Origin: Sulfurimonas marina
GTDB taxonomy: Bacteria; Campylobacterota; Campylobacteria; Campylobacterales; Sulfurimonadaceae
DNA length: 64,000 nucleotides
Direction of reading: 5' to 3'
Assembly (NCBI RefSeq): GCF_014905095.1
Contig: NZ_CP041165.1
Coordinates: forward strand, 620,001 to 684,000
The position numbers and the translations under genes are program-made. Shown here piece after piece: positions 36,099 through 44,335 of the stretch. How positions within the stretch are numbered: the stretch's first letter is position 1; the number at the start of each line of letters is the position of its first letter. A model generated the notes under the pieces. The model made no database searches. It saw only the letters and a list, made by a program, of their open reading frames with translations, and was not told the DNA's origin.

Positions 36099-37568
36099 AT
36101 GGCAAGATTAGTCGTACTAGGTGGTGGTGTTTCAGGTCATACTGCAGCTACATTCGCCGCAAAATGGTTAGGTTCAGCACACGAGGTTGTGGTTGTGACT
36201 CCAAATGCAAAATGGAACTGGATTCCGTCAAACATTTGGGTTGGTGTTGGTGAGATGTCAAAAGAGGAAGTAACTTTTGAATTAGCACCGGTTTATGCAA
36301 AGGCGGGTATCACATATAAGCAAGCAAAAGCTGTTTCTATCAACCCTGAAGGAAGCGAAACAAGTGATAAGCCATTTGTAACTGTTGAATATACAGGACA
36401 AGATAAAGTTGGTCAGTCTGAAGATGTAGAGTATGATTATATAATCAATGCTACTGGTCCAAAACTTAACTTTGGAGCAACTCCGGGTCTTGGTGAGGGA
36501 AGTGAGATTGGAGAGCATACAGTATCTGTATGTACGGCAGATCATGCAGTTCATGCATCTGAAGAACTGGCAAAATGTATCGAAAAGATGAAAAACGGTG
36601 AGCGTCAAAAGTTCTTAATCGGAACAGGTCACGGTTTATGTACATGTCAAGGTGCTGCATTTGAATATATTTTCAATATTGAGCATGAGTTAAATAAAGC
36701 CGGTGTTCGTGATATGGCAGATATGAAGTGGATCTCAAACGAGTCATTCTTAGGTGACTTTGGAATGGGTGGACTTCATATGAAAGTTGGCGGTTATGTA
36801 GTAAGTTCTAAACTTTTCGCTGAATCATTATATGCTGAAAGAGGTGTTGAATGGTTAATTGGTGCACACGTATCAAACATTGAAAGTGGAAAACTTGACT
36901 ATGAACTTCTTGATGGAAGCACTGGTGAAGAAGAGTTTGACTTTGCAATGCTTATCCCACCGTTTGCAGGTGTAGGACTAAAAGCATACAACAAAGCTGG
37001 TGAAGATATTACAGATGTAGTATTTGCTCCAAACGGATTTATGAAAGTTGATGCTGATTATACTGCTAAGCCTTATGCTGAGTGGAAAGCAAGTGACTGG
37101 CCAAGAACTTACCAAAACCCTACATATCCAAATATGTTTGCTGCTGGTATCGCATTTGCGCCACCACACCTTATTTCTCAGCCTATGAGTTCTCCAAATG
37201 GAACTCCGATCAATCCAACTCCACCAAGAACTGGTATGCCTGCAGGTATCATCGGTAAAGCGGTAGCACACTCTGTATGTGACCTTATCACTAAAGGTGA
37301 AGGTGCTCACTTACATGAAGCTTCTATGGCTGAAATGGGTGCAGCTTGTGTTGCATCAGCTGGTAAAGGTTGGTTTGACGGACAAGCAGCTGCTATGACT
37401 GTTTATCCTGTTGTTCCTGACTTTGAAAAATATCCTGGAACAGGACGTGATACAGACTATACGTTTGGTGAAATTGGTCTTGCAGGTCACTGGATTAAAC
37501 ATATTCTTCACTATATGTTTATTTACAAAGCGAAGCTCAATCCGGGCTGGACAATGATCCCAGAATAA
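36099..37568 (+). CDS. sqr: Sulfide:quinone oxidoreductase
   Basis: A 489-residue two-dinucleotide-binding flavoprotein. The FAD motif VVLGGGVSGHTAATFAA opens the protein; YDYIINATGPKLNFGATPGL is the second glycine-rich region. Candidate redox cysteines are C145, C181 and C183 (GHGLCTCQGAA), and the C-terminus has an amphipathic, membrane-associating segment (HILHYMFIYKAKL). It would pass electrons from sulfide to menaquinone. The sqr subtype cannot be set by eye. A very strong AAGGGAAGG ribosome-binding site precedes it and the codon usage is that of a well expressed gene. A flavocytochrome-c-like role is the main alternative. Confidence 0.8.
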   Translation: MARLVVLGGGVSGHTAATFAAKWLGSAHEVVVVTPNAKWNWIPSNIWVGVGEMSKEEVTFELAPVYAKAGITYKQAKAVSINPEGSETSDKPFVTVEYTGQDKVGQSEDVEYDYIINATGPKLNFGATPGLGEGSEIGEHTVSVCTADHAVHASEELAKCIEKMKNGERQKFLIGTGHGLCTCQGAAFEYIFNIEHELNKAGVRDMADMKWISNESFLGDFGMGGLHMKVGGYVVSSKLFAESLYAERGVEWLIGAHVSNIESGKLDYELLDGSTGEEEFDFAMLIPPFAGVGLKAYNKAGEDITDVVFAPNGFMKVDADYTAKPYAEWKASDWPRTYQNPTYPNMFAAGIAFAPPHLISQPMSSPNGTPINPTPPRTGMPAGIIGKAVAHSVCDLITKGEGAHLHEASMAEMGAACVASAGKGWFDGQAAAMTVYPVVPDFEKYPGTGRDTDYTFGEIGLAGHWIKHILHYMFIYKAKLNPGWTMIPE

Positions 37569-37583
37569 TAGAAGGAGTATAGA

Positions 37584-37745
37584 ATGAAACATGAAGAAAA
37601 AAACTTTGGAAAAAGTAGAGACTTTAACTTAACTATGATTCCCGGTAAGTTTGCAAGAGCTATGAGAACATGTGTTATTTATCAGTTTCTTAGGTTTTTA
37701 GTTATCAATATTAAGATGCTAATTGTAGTGAGCAAAAGTCACTAA
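37584..37745 (+). CDS. Small membrane-associated protein downstream of sqr (53 residues)
   Basis: An ORF too short for usual length cut-offs, with a strong ribosome-binding site GAAGGAG (37571-37577) seven bases before its ATG and only 15 bases after the sqr stop. The first half is polar (MKHEEKNFGKSRDFNLTM); the second half is hydrophobic and basic (CVIYQFLRFLVINIKMLIVV), able to form one membrane helix. It ends just before a perfect 12-bp hairpin. I do not recognise it. Its place suggests a membrane anchor or stability factor for SQR, which is inference. Confidence 0.6.
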   Translation: MKHEEKNFGKSRDFNLTMIPGKFARAMRTCVIYQFLRFLVINIKMLIVVSKSH

Positions 37746-37750
37746 ATATT

Positions 37751-37782
37751 TGCTATCTAAGCTATATTTGGCTTAGATAGCA
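37751..37782 (+). terminator. Perfect 12-bp hairpin after sqr and its small ORF
   Basis: TGCTATCTAAGC (37751-37762) pairs perfectly with GCTTAGATAGCA (37771-37782) around TATATTTG. No T-tract follows, so it may act as a 3' stabiliser or a factor-dependent stop rather than a classical terminator. Confidence 0.6.
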
Positions 37783-37804
37783 GTTGAAAATTTAAAAGTT
37801 AAAG

Positions 37805-38617
37805 ATGGTAAAAGAGTTAATAAAATATCCAACTCCGCTGAGTGTTGAGTATGGAATCAATGTACGTGTATTTGATGAGAAATTATTTTCCTTAATAGAT
37901 GATCTTAAAGATACTATAAATGAAAATAATTTAAAGGCGTTATCTGCTTTTCAAATAGGAAGTTATTTAAATGTAATCGTTTTAAAAAATGAAGATGGTA
38001 GTTTTTTAGAACTTATAAATCCTAAAGTGATCGCTCACAGCGGTGAAGTTACTACTCAAGAGAAAACAACATATTATGATGATTTAAGTGCCAATGTAGT
38101 GCGCCATGAAAAGATAAGTGTTATATATCAAAACAGAGCAGGTGAAAACCAAGTTTTAAAAGCTGAAGATGATTTAGCAATTACACTGCAGAGAAAAATT
38201 GACTATACTTTTGGTTCGACTTTTTTAAATAAGCTCTCAAAAGAGGAAAAGAAAAGATTTGAAGAAAGTTTGGAATTTGGTTCTGATATAGGGTATGAGA
38301 ACTATTGTCCTACAACGTTTTTCAAAGATAAAATTATAAAATTTATTAATATTACTATCGCTTTACTTTTTTTCGTTTTTTTAATATCATTCTTTATAGA
38401 AGATAAGAAAATATTATCTGATGTTTGGCAATATGAACTATATACATCTTATTTTATAGGGATAGTTACTCTTATATACATCGTTTACGGTAGATATGAA
38501 GGGTTAAAATATAAAACATGTACAAGTTGTCAAATAGGTAATATTTTAGGAACGGCATTTATCGCAATGGTAAAACTATCTGCAGTGATGACACTTTCTT
38601 ATATCTTCGTAAAATAA
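37805..38617 (+). CDS. Degenerate peptide deformylase fused to a membrane domain
   Basis: A 270-residue protein. Residues 1-150 follow the peptide deformylase fold from end to end: YPTPLSVEYGINV, a GLAAxQ-like NLKALSAFQIG at 42-52, LELINPKVIAHSGEV, and a QHExDH-like LQRKIDYTFGSTFLNKLS at 128-145. All catalytic residues are gone: the HExxH motif reads R130-K131-I-D-Y134, and the EGCLS Cys is absent (YYDDLS). From about residue 178 there are three membrane helices and a CTSC pair. It cannot be an active deformylase; a binding or sensor role is possible. A hybrid kinase starts 13 bases downstream and probably shares its transcript. Confidence 0.75.
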   Translation: MVKELIKYPTPLSVEYGINVRVFDEKLFSLIDDLKDTINENNLKALSAFQIGSYLNVIVLKNEDGSFLELINPKVIAHSGEVTTQEKTTYYDDLSANVVRHEKISVIYQNRAGENQVLKAEDDLAITLQRKIDYTFGSTFLNKLSKEEKKRFEESLEFGSDIGYENYCPTTFFKDKIIKFINITIALLFFVFLISFFIEDKKILSDVWQYELYTSYFIGIVTLIYIVYGRYEGLKYKTCTSCQIGNILGTAFIAMVKLSAVMTLSYIFVK

Positions 38618-38630
38618 AGATATTAAAGAA

Positions 38631-40922
38631 ATGGATATGCCTGAAAATATTCAATCACTACATAAATGTAAAGACAAGTTTTCTGAGTCAAAGTATAATA
38701 TATTGCAACAATGGGTTGCATATGAAACTCCTACAGAGATTTTACAACTTCACGAAATAGATAAAGACTATTTTATTGAAACATACGGGAGTGGTGTATT
38801 TGACTACTTTATGGGTGTAATCTCCGGAGAAGTACAAATAGGAAACTGTCCTGTTATGCAGGATTTCTTAGCTTACTTAAAAAACAGAGAGATCAGTGCT
38901 GATGAGCTTTTTGAGCTGTGCAGTCACTTTAGACGCTCAATGATCGATTTCTCTTACGATGCTAAGATTAATTCGAAAGAGGTTTTCGATTCAATCTCTT
39001 ATATTTTTGACCAAAACTTCCGCGGTATATTAAAATACTATACAGATGTGATTTTTCAAAAACTTGTTGATGCAAGGCAAGAAGCTCTTGTCGCTTCACA
39101 GGCAAAAGAGTATTTCTTATCGAACATGTCACATGAGATACGAACACCGTTAAACGCAGTCCTCGGCTTTGTAAATTTGCTCTTAGAGGATGAGCTTCCC
39201 AAAAAACATAGAAACTATTTAGACATTATATTAAACAGCGGAGAGAACCTTTTAAGTATTATTAACGATATTTTGGACTTTTCAAAACTTAGAAGTGGAG
39301 AGTTCCATATTGAACCAAAAGTGTTCTTTTTGCATGATGAGATCTCGCATACAATGGAGTTGTTTGTTGCAAGTGCGAAGATGAAAAATATTACGATCAC
39401 TTCATTTATAGATCCAAAAATACCACTTCAGTTAGAAGGGGATATATTAAGAATAAAACAAATACTCTCTAACTTTTTAAGTAATGCTATTAAGTTTACA
39501 CCTGTAGACGGACATATTCATATAGAAGCGAACTGTAGAGACAAGGTCTTAAAAATTTCTGTTGAAGATAACGGTATAGGAATCTCTCAAGAGGATAAAG
39601 AGAATATCTTTTTAGCCTTTGGACAGGCTCAGTTTGCAAAAGAGAGTAGAAGTGACGGAACAGGACTTGGACTCTCCATATCATGTCAGTTAGCAGAGCT
39701 TATGGGTGGAGATGTCGGAGTAGAATCGGAAATGGACGAGGGAAGTCGTTTTTGGATGGAGATCCCGGTTGACATTCATACTGACCAGCACCTCTTTTTT
39801 GAAGAGGTGGAGAAACTTAAAAACTTTAAAATTGCTGTATATGCAAAAAATTATTCTCTTAACTATAAACACAAATCATTTATTAACTATGCCGAGGTTT
39901 TTAATATGGATATCGCTATAGTTAACTCTTTAGACCTGGAATACGACATATGTATATTTTTACATGAAGAGTTAATTTCAGAAGAGATGAGTAAGATTAT
40001 AAAGTCTGATAAAAAGTTTATTAGTATCGTTTCTCAAGAGTGTGACATATATGATAATTATATGCATGTAAATACTATCTCTTTCCCTCTATATTGTGAA
40101 AAACTAAAAGTCGCTTTTGAGGAGCTCTTATATCCTCAGGAATACCTAGAACACAGAAAGAAAATCTCTAAACACTTTAAAGGGAAAATTTTAGTAGCTG
40201 AGGATAATGAGGCTAATCAGGAACTCATCAAAATAATACTTTCAAAATACGGACTAGAGTTTGATATTGTAAATAATGGGCTTGATGCTATAGAGTTGTA
40301 CAAAATCAATCATTATGACCTTATTTTGATGGATGAGCAGATGCCAAAAATGGATGGCACGCAAGCGGTTGAAAAGATAAGAGAGTTTGAAAAAGAAAAC
40401 TCTTTAGAGCATACACCTATATCAGCACTTACGGCAAATGTTTTAAAAGGTGCAAGAGAAAAAGGGCTTCTCCATGGATATGATGCATTTTTAGGAAAAC
40501 CTATAGTATTAAAAGATTTAGAAAATCTTTTTGATACATTTTTAGAACCCGATTATACTCATTTATCATCAGAGACAAGCAATAGGGTACCTGATGTCAA
40601 GATAGTTGGTTTAGACTCCAAAGCGCTGACAAAAGAGTTGATGTTAAGTATTGATGAATTAACAATGTTACTCGATCTCTTTGTTAGTAAAATGCAGCAG
40701 GTTCTCCCGGAACTACAAGAGGCTATAAAAGACAAAGATTTTTATACGATAGCAAAAAAAGCGCATAATATTAAAGGTTCTAGTGGTAACTTTAGAATAG
40801 AGTTCTTACAAAAGACAGCAAGTGAAATGGAAGAGATGGCAAAAAAGGAAGATGCTTCATATGATTATGAAGAGAATTTCATAAAAATAAAAGAAGCCAT
40901 AGAAGCGATAAAAATTTTATAA
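38631..40922 (+). CDS. Soluble hybrid histidine kinase with receiver and Hpt domains
   Basis: A 763-residue protein with no membrane helix. Residues 1-145 form a helical sensor region I cannot name with certainty (VAYETPTEILQLHEIDKDYF, GNCPVMQDFLAYL). Then come HisKA (H168 in SNMSHEIRTPLN), HATPase_c (DNGIGISQED, GTGLGLSI), a degenerate receiver-like segment (about 385-500), a true receiver with Asp at about 568 (LILMDEQMPKMDG) and an Hpt domain with His at about 711 (KKAHNIKGSSGNF). The complete relay implies a separate output regulator; the convergent OmpR-type gene is the nearest candidate. The upstream membrane pseudo-deformylase may supply input. Confidence 0.88.
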   Translation: MDMPENIQSLHKCKDKFSESKYNILQQWVAYETPTEILQLHEIDKDYFIETYGSGVFDYFMGVISGEVQIGNCPVMQDFLAYLKNREISADELFELCSHFRRSMIDFSYDAKINSKEVFDSISYIFDQNFRGILKYYTDVIFQKLVDARQEALVASQAKEYFLSNMSHEIRTPLNAVLGFVNLLLEDELPKKHRNYLDIILNSGENLLSIINDILDFSKLRSGEFHIEPKVFFLHDEISHTMELFVASAKMKNITITSFIDPKIPLQLEGDILRIKQILSNFLSNAIKFTPVDGHIHIEANCRDKVLKISVEDNGIGISQEDKENIFLAFGQAQFAKESRSDGTGLGLSISCQLAELMGGDVGVESEMDEGSRFWMEIPVDIHTDQHLFFEEVEKLKNFKIAVYAKNYSLNYKHKSFINYAEVFNMDIAIVNSLDLEYDICIFLHEELISEEMSKIIKSDKKFISIVSQECDIYDNYMHVNTISFPLYCEKLKVAFEELLYPQEYLEHRKKISKHFKGKILVAEDNEANQELIKIILSKYGLEFDIVNNGLDAIELYKINHYDLILMDEQMPKMDGTQAVEKIREFEKENSLEHTPISALTANVLKGAREKGLLHGYDAFLGKPIVLKDLENLFDTFLEPDYTHLSSETSNRVPDVKIVGLDSKALTKELMLSIDELTMLLDLFVSKMQQVLPELQEAIKDKDFYTIAKKAHNIKGSSGNFRIEFLQKTASEMEEMAKKEDASYDYEENFIKIKEAIEAIKIL

Positions 40923-40926
40923 AATT
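40913..40926. terminator. A/T palindrome over the stop of the hybrid kinase
   Basis: The 14-base perfect palindrome AATTTTATAAAATT includes the kinase stop (40920-40922) and lies four bases from the convergent regulator's stop. It is all A/T, so the hairpin is weak, but it matches the pattern at other convergent ends here. Confidence 0.35.
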
Positions 40927-40929
40927 GTT

Positions 40930-41682
40930 TTACTCTTCAATATAATAGCCGATTCCGGAAGCATTTTTAATGATATCAGTTTCAAGCTTGTTTCTTAGTC
41001 TCCAGACAAGCGTACGGACACTGTTTTCTGTAGCACCTTTATCTTCCCATACATAGTTAACAGCTTGTTCAAACGTTACAACAGAACCGAGCTGTGCAAC
41101 TAAAAGTCTTAAAAATGCGTTTTCTTTTTTTGTAAGCTTTAATTTTTTGCCTTGATAAAATGTTTCACAGATACTAATATCAAGGTGATAGTTGTCTCCA
41201 AAAGGGACAATAGGCTCATCAGAAGAGCGTTTTGCATAAAGCATCTTTTCGAGATTCATTTTATCGACTTTAAGTGTATCGATATCGTTTTTTCTCTCAT
41301 TCTCTACCTGGAATTTAAACAGAGCCATTTGAATGGTAGCATGAAGTGAATTTGGGTCAAAAGGTTTTACTATATATCCATAAGGTTCTGTAACCTTTGC
41401 TCTTGTAATGATTTCATCATCCGTGTAAGAAGTGAGGTAGATAAATGGAATGTTGTAATTTTCTTTTATATATTTGGCAAGTTCAATTCCATCATCGCTC
41501 TCTTGTAGAGAGATATCAATAATAACTACACTAGGACGATGAGTAGAAATTTTAATTTTTGCCTGTTCAATGTTATCACATACACCGACTACACTGTAGC
41601 CATGCTTTTGTAAAGATATGTTGAGATTAAGTGAAGTTATTTCATCATCTTCAACAACTAGTATTTTATCTTTAGTATTCAT
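40930..41682 (-). CDS. OmpR/PhoB-type response regulator
   Basis: A 250-residue regulator. The receiver (ILVVEDDEITSLNLN, VVIIDISLQESDDG with the phospho-accepting Asp, YIVKPFD) covers about residues 5-122. A linker leads to a C-terminal winged helix (LKLTKKENAFLRLLVAQLGSVV, VRTLVWRLRNKLE, GIGYYIEE). The linker is longer and more charged than usual. Convergent with the hybrid kinase (7 bases apart), it is a plausible partner. Confidence 0.9.
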   Translation of the reverse strand: MNTKDKILVVEDDEITSLNLNISLQKHGYSVVGVCDNIEQAKIKISTHRPSVVIIDISLQESDDGIELAKYIKENYNIPFIYLTSYTDDEIITRAKVTEPYGYIVKPFDPNSLHATIQMALFKFQVENERKNDIDTLKVDKMNLEKMLYAKRSSDEPIVPFGDNYHLDISICETFYQGKKLKLTKKENAFLRLLVAQLGSVVTFEQAVNYVWEDKGATENSVRTLVWRLRNKLETDIIKNASGIGYYIEE

Positions 41683-41818
41683 CTTTACACTTCCTATATC
41701 AAAAAAAAATGATTATTATGTGATAACACAATTTATAAAATTATAATATAACTTTTTTTTATTTACAATACTTAATCTAAATAAGTGTAAAATTTGTTAC
41801 AAAATGATACTAACAGAT

Positions 41819-41824
41819 TATAAT
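41819..41824 (+). promoter_or_regulatory. Candidate -10 element (TATAAT) for msrBA
   Basis: A consensus TATAAT 22 bases before the chosen ATG at 41846. The position rules out the in-frame ATG at 41804, which would lie upstream of the transcript start. Confidence 0.55.
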
Positions 41825-41845
41825 ATATTCTCAAAAGGATTGATA

Positions 41846-42772
41846 ATGCGCCTTTTTATGACGTTTTTATTGGTAGTATATACAAGTATTGCAGCTGCAA
41901 ACGAAGTAGAAAAATTACCGAAATTACAACTAAAACCTTTAACACAAAAAGAAAAATCAATAATAATTTATAAGGGTACGGAGAGACCTTTTAGTGGAAA
42001 ATATTATAATTTTGATCAAAATGGAACATATTATTGCAAACAATGCGGTGCAAAACTTTTTGACTCTACAGATAAGTTTCACAGTGGATGCGGTTGGCCA
42101 AGCTTTGACGATGCGATCGAAGGAGCTGTTAAAAAAGTAAAAGATGCTGACGGTAGAAGAGTGGAGATCTTATGTGCAAGATGTGGAGCACATCTTGGAC
42201 ATGTTTTTGAAGGGGAAGGGTTTACAGAGAAAAACAGAAGATATTGTGTTAATTCTATCTCTTTAGATTTTCAAAAAGCTACTCAGAGTACGATCAAAAA
42301 AGTATATTTTGCCGGAGGGTGTTTCTGGGGAGTAGAGTATTATCTTGAAAAACAAAAAGGGGTACTTAGTGTAGTGTCCGGTTATATGGGTGGAGAAAAG
42401 CCCAATCCAAGCTATAGAGACGTTTCTCGTGGAGATAGCGGCTATCTTGAGATCGTAGAAGTTACTTATGATTCAACTCAGGTTGACTATGAGACCTTGG
42501 CAAGACTATTTTTTGAGATCCACGATCCGACACAAAAAGATGGGCAAGGACCAGATATTGGCAAGCAGTACCGTTCGGCTATTTTTGTCTCAAATAAAAA
42601 GGAGAGAAAAATAGTGCAAAAATTGATCAATCTTTTAGAGTTAAAAGGGTATGATGTCGCTACAACTATTCGAGATAAAAAAGAGTTTTATGAGGCTGAA
42701 AAGTATCATCAAGACTATTATGACAGAAAAGGGAAAAAACCGTATTGTCACGGTTATGTAAAAAGATTTTAA
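41846..42772 (+). CDS. msrBA: Exported MsrB-MsrA fusion, peptide methionine sulfoxide reductase
   Basis: About 308 residues from ATG 41846, chosen because AAAAGGA (41833-41839) precedes it and the product then starts with a signal peptide (MRLFMTFLLVVYTSIAAANE). The first half is MsrB, with zinc-binding cysteines (YYCKQCGAKLF, CARCGAHLGHVF) and the catalytic RYCVNSISL. The second half is MsrA, with the catalytic Cys in FAGGCFWGVEYYLE. Together they reduce both stereoisomers of methionine sulfoxide. The signal sequence points to repair of periplasmic proteins, recalling Neisseria PilB, but with MsrB first. Confidence 0.9.
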   Translation: MRLFMTFLLVVYTSIAAANEVEKLPKLQLKPLTQKEKSIIIYKGTERPFSGKYYNFDQNGTYYCKQCGAKLFDSTDKFHSGCGWPSFDDAIEGAVKKVKDADGRRVEILCARCGAHLGHVFEGEGFTEKNRRYCVNSISLDFQKATQSTIKKVYFAGGCFWGVEYYLEKQKGVLSVVSGYMGGEKPNPSYRDVSRGDSGYLEIVEVTYDSTQVDYETLARLFFEIHDPTQKDGQGPDIGKQYRSAIFVSNKKERKIVQKLINLLELKGYDVATTIRDKKEFYEAEKYHQDYYDRKGKKPYCHGYVKRF

Positions 42773-42784
42773 AAGGTAGAATAA

Positions 42785-42994
42785 TTGATAGAATATGTTT
42801 TAATGGATGAGTATATAGAATTGTATAAACTGATCAAACTTTTAGACTTGGTAGACAGCGGAGCTGAAGCTAAACAACTCGTAGCTCATGAGTATGTATT
42901 TAGAAACGGTGAGCTTGAAACAAGAAAAAGAGCGAAGATTGTTAAAGGTGATATTTTAACGATCGGTGATGAAGTGACTATAAAAGTTGTATAA
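42785..42994 (+). CDS. Small S4-domain RNA-binding protein
   Basis: A 69-residue protein of the YbcJ/S4-like type: YIELYKLIKLLDLVDSGAEAKQLVAHEYVFRNGELETRKRAKIVKGD. The Leu/Val pattern and the RKRAKIxxGD element are typical of the S4 fold that binds structured RNA. The start is TTG at 42785 with AAAGGTAG (42774-42781) ahead; ATG at 42803 would remove six residues. Its stop lies inside an inverted repeat shared with the convergent DUF445 gene. Confidence 0.8.
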   Translation: MIEYVLMDEYIELYKLIKLLDLVDSGAEAKQLVAHEYVFRNGELETRKRAKIVKGDILTIGDEVTIKVV

Positions 42995-43005
42995 ACTTTT
43001 ATAGT
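42977..43005. terminator. Perfect 12-bp hairpin holding the stops of two convergent genes
   Basis: ACTATAAAAGTT (42977-42988) pairs perfectly with AACTTTTATAGT (42994-43005) around GTATA. The hairpin contains the stop of the S4 gene (42992-42994) and that of the DUF445 gene (42999-43001, minus). It is a likely bidirectional terminator. Confidence 0.65.
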
Positions 43006-43727
43006 ACAAAAGAACTGATAAGCCCTATAACTCCTCCAAAAACTCCACCCCATACAACAAGCCACTCAAGATGTTCACGTATCAGCTTTTGAACAAGCTC
43101 TTTTACCATTTGCGGTGTAAGTTCATTGAGCCTTGTATCGATCACTATTTCAATAGAGTTTAAAATATCTTCGTTTAACGATGAATTTTGAAGATGTTTA
43201 TCAAGTGTTTGTGCAAAACTCTCAGAAGAGACAATCGTAATTATTGCCGATTTTAGTTTGTTTGTAAAAGGTTCACGAAGCCCCTCCAAGGCTTTTTCTC
43301 CTCCAAACATACCAAGCATACCGCCAAAAGGTGAGTCCATTACAGTCTTTGTGAGTGCATCATATGCAGGTGAAAAATCACTCTCCTCAATGATTGGAGT
43401 TAAATCAATCTTCTTTTCCTCATTTTGAAAAAAGTTTTCTAACTGCTCTTTTGTAAAGAACTGCTCCATTAAAAGCTCTTTTATAGCAAGTTTGAATGCT
43501 TCAAAATGGAGTGGAATTACCCCTGAACCATAGAGAAAAGGTACCTTTTCAAAAAGCATATGAACTGCCAGTTGATTGGTAACGGCACCTGAGAGTGCAA
43601 AAAGACCCGTAAAGAGTAAACCTGAAGAGAGAAGAGGTTCTAAACCCGGGGCAAATGATAATGCGATTAATACTATTGCAGAGATGTTGGTTATAAAACT
43701 TTTATTTAATATCAAATTATTCTCCAA
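42999..43727 (-). CDS. DUF445 membrane protein
   Basis: A 242-residue protein with two N-terminal membrane helices, the DUF445 core (TGLFALSGAVTNQLAVHMLFEKVPFLYGSGVIPLHFEAFK), a long helical middle and a C-terminal helix (LVVWGGVFGGVIGLISSFVL). The family (YheB-like) has no settled function. It is a single gene divergent from the next unknown gene. Confidence 0.82.
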   Translation of the reverse strand: MENNLILNKSFITNISAIVLIALSFAPGLEPLLSSGLLFTGLFALSGAVTNQLAVHMLFEKVPFLYGSGVIPLHFEAFKLAIKELLMEQFFTKEQLENFFQNEEKKIDLTPIIEESDFSPAYDALTKTVMDSPFGGMLGMFGGEKALEGLREPFTNKLKSAIITIVSSESFAQTLDKHLQNSSLNEDILNSIEIVIDTRLNELTPQMVKELVQKLIREHLEWLVVWGGVFGGVIGLISSFVL

Positions 43728-43782
43728 ATTTTTGGGTAATTATATATAAAAATAGTATTATTACAAAAAAAATGAGGCTGAT

Positions 43783-44256
43783 ATGAAAGAGGAAACATAT
43801 AGATTATTTGAAGCAGCTACACTTGAGGAGATCGTATCTGCGATCATTGCAGAGTTAGATACAAGAAATGAGTCTCCTTTTTGGAAAGAGAAGGTTGGAC
43901 CGTTTACAAGTGCGGTTTTATCGGTACTTATTCCTTTAAGAGATAAGGGGATTTTATTTGATCCGCAAGGTGCAAAAAAAGAGGTCTTAACACCTGAATT
44001 GTTTTTAGAATGGAGTGACTTTGTGTCATTAAAGATGTTGGTATTTACTATAGCAAAATCAAATGAAGCGAATCAACTACTTAGAACAAAACTAAGTGAA
44101 GAGGATTGTAAAAAATATATTCCAATCGATCTTGAAACACTTGGAACTTACTTGAGTAAATATAGTGTGAACTTAGAAAATGAAGCACTTGATTTTCCAA
44201 TAGCGAACTACAACCTACACCAAGGTGTGAGTAACGTTATAAAATCATTACTATAG
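43783..44256 (+). CDS. Conserved-looking protein of unknown function
   Basis: A 157-residue acidic, soluble and mostly helical protein without a signal peptide. Notable segments are FWKEKVGPFTSAVLSVLIPLRDKG and LTPELFLEWSDFVSLKMLVF. I do not recognise a family. A stretch GAGGCTGAT lies just before ATG 43783. The stop codon forms the base of a factor-independent terminator, so it is a single-gene unit. Confidence 0.7.
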   Translation: MKEETYRLFEAATLEEIVSAIIAELDTRNESPFWKEKVGPFTSAVLSVLIPLRDKGILFDPQGAKKEVLTPELFLEWSDFVSLKMLVFTIAKSNEANQLLRTKLSEEDCKKYIPIDLETLGTYLSKYSVNLENEALDFPIANYNLHQGVSNVIKSLL

Positions 44257-44278
44257 GGAGAGTTTACTCCCCTTTTTT
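44256..44278 (+). terminator. Factor-independent terminator starting in the stop codon
   Basis: GGGAG (44256-44260), loop AGTTTA, CTCCC (44267-44271), then C and six T. The last base of the upstream TAG is the first base of the stem. This is the most classical terminator in the window. Confidence 0.8.
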
Positions 44279-44298
44279 GAAGTTTGTACAAAATAGGC

Positions 44299-44304
44299 TA
44301 TAAT
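44299..44304 (+). promoter_or_regulatory. Candidate -10 element (TATAAT) for sodB
   Basis: Consensus TATAAT 32 bases upstream of the sodB ATG and just after the preceding terminator. No convincing -35 box is visible, which is usual for this phylum. Confidence 0.55.
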
Positions 44305-44335
44305 GATTCTAAGAGATACATTGTGGAGGTCTATT

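Noticed and set aside
37805-38617. Annotation as an active peptide deformylase
   Set aside because: All metal ligands and the catalytic Glu are replaced, so only the fold, not the function, can be claimed.
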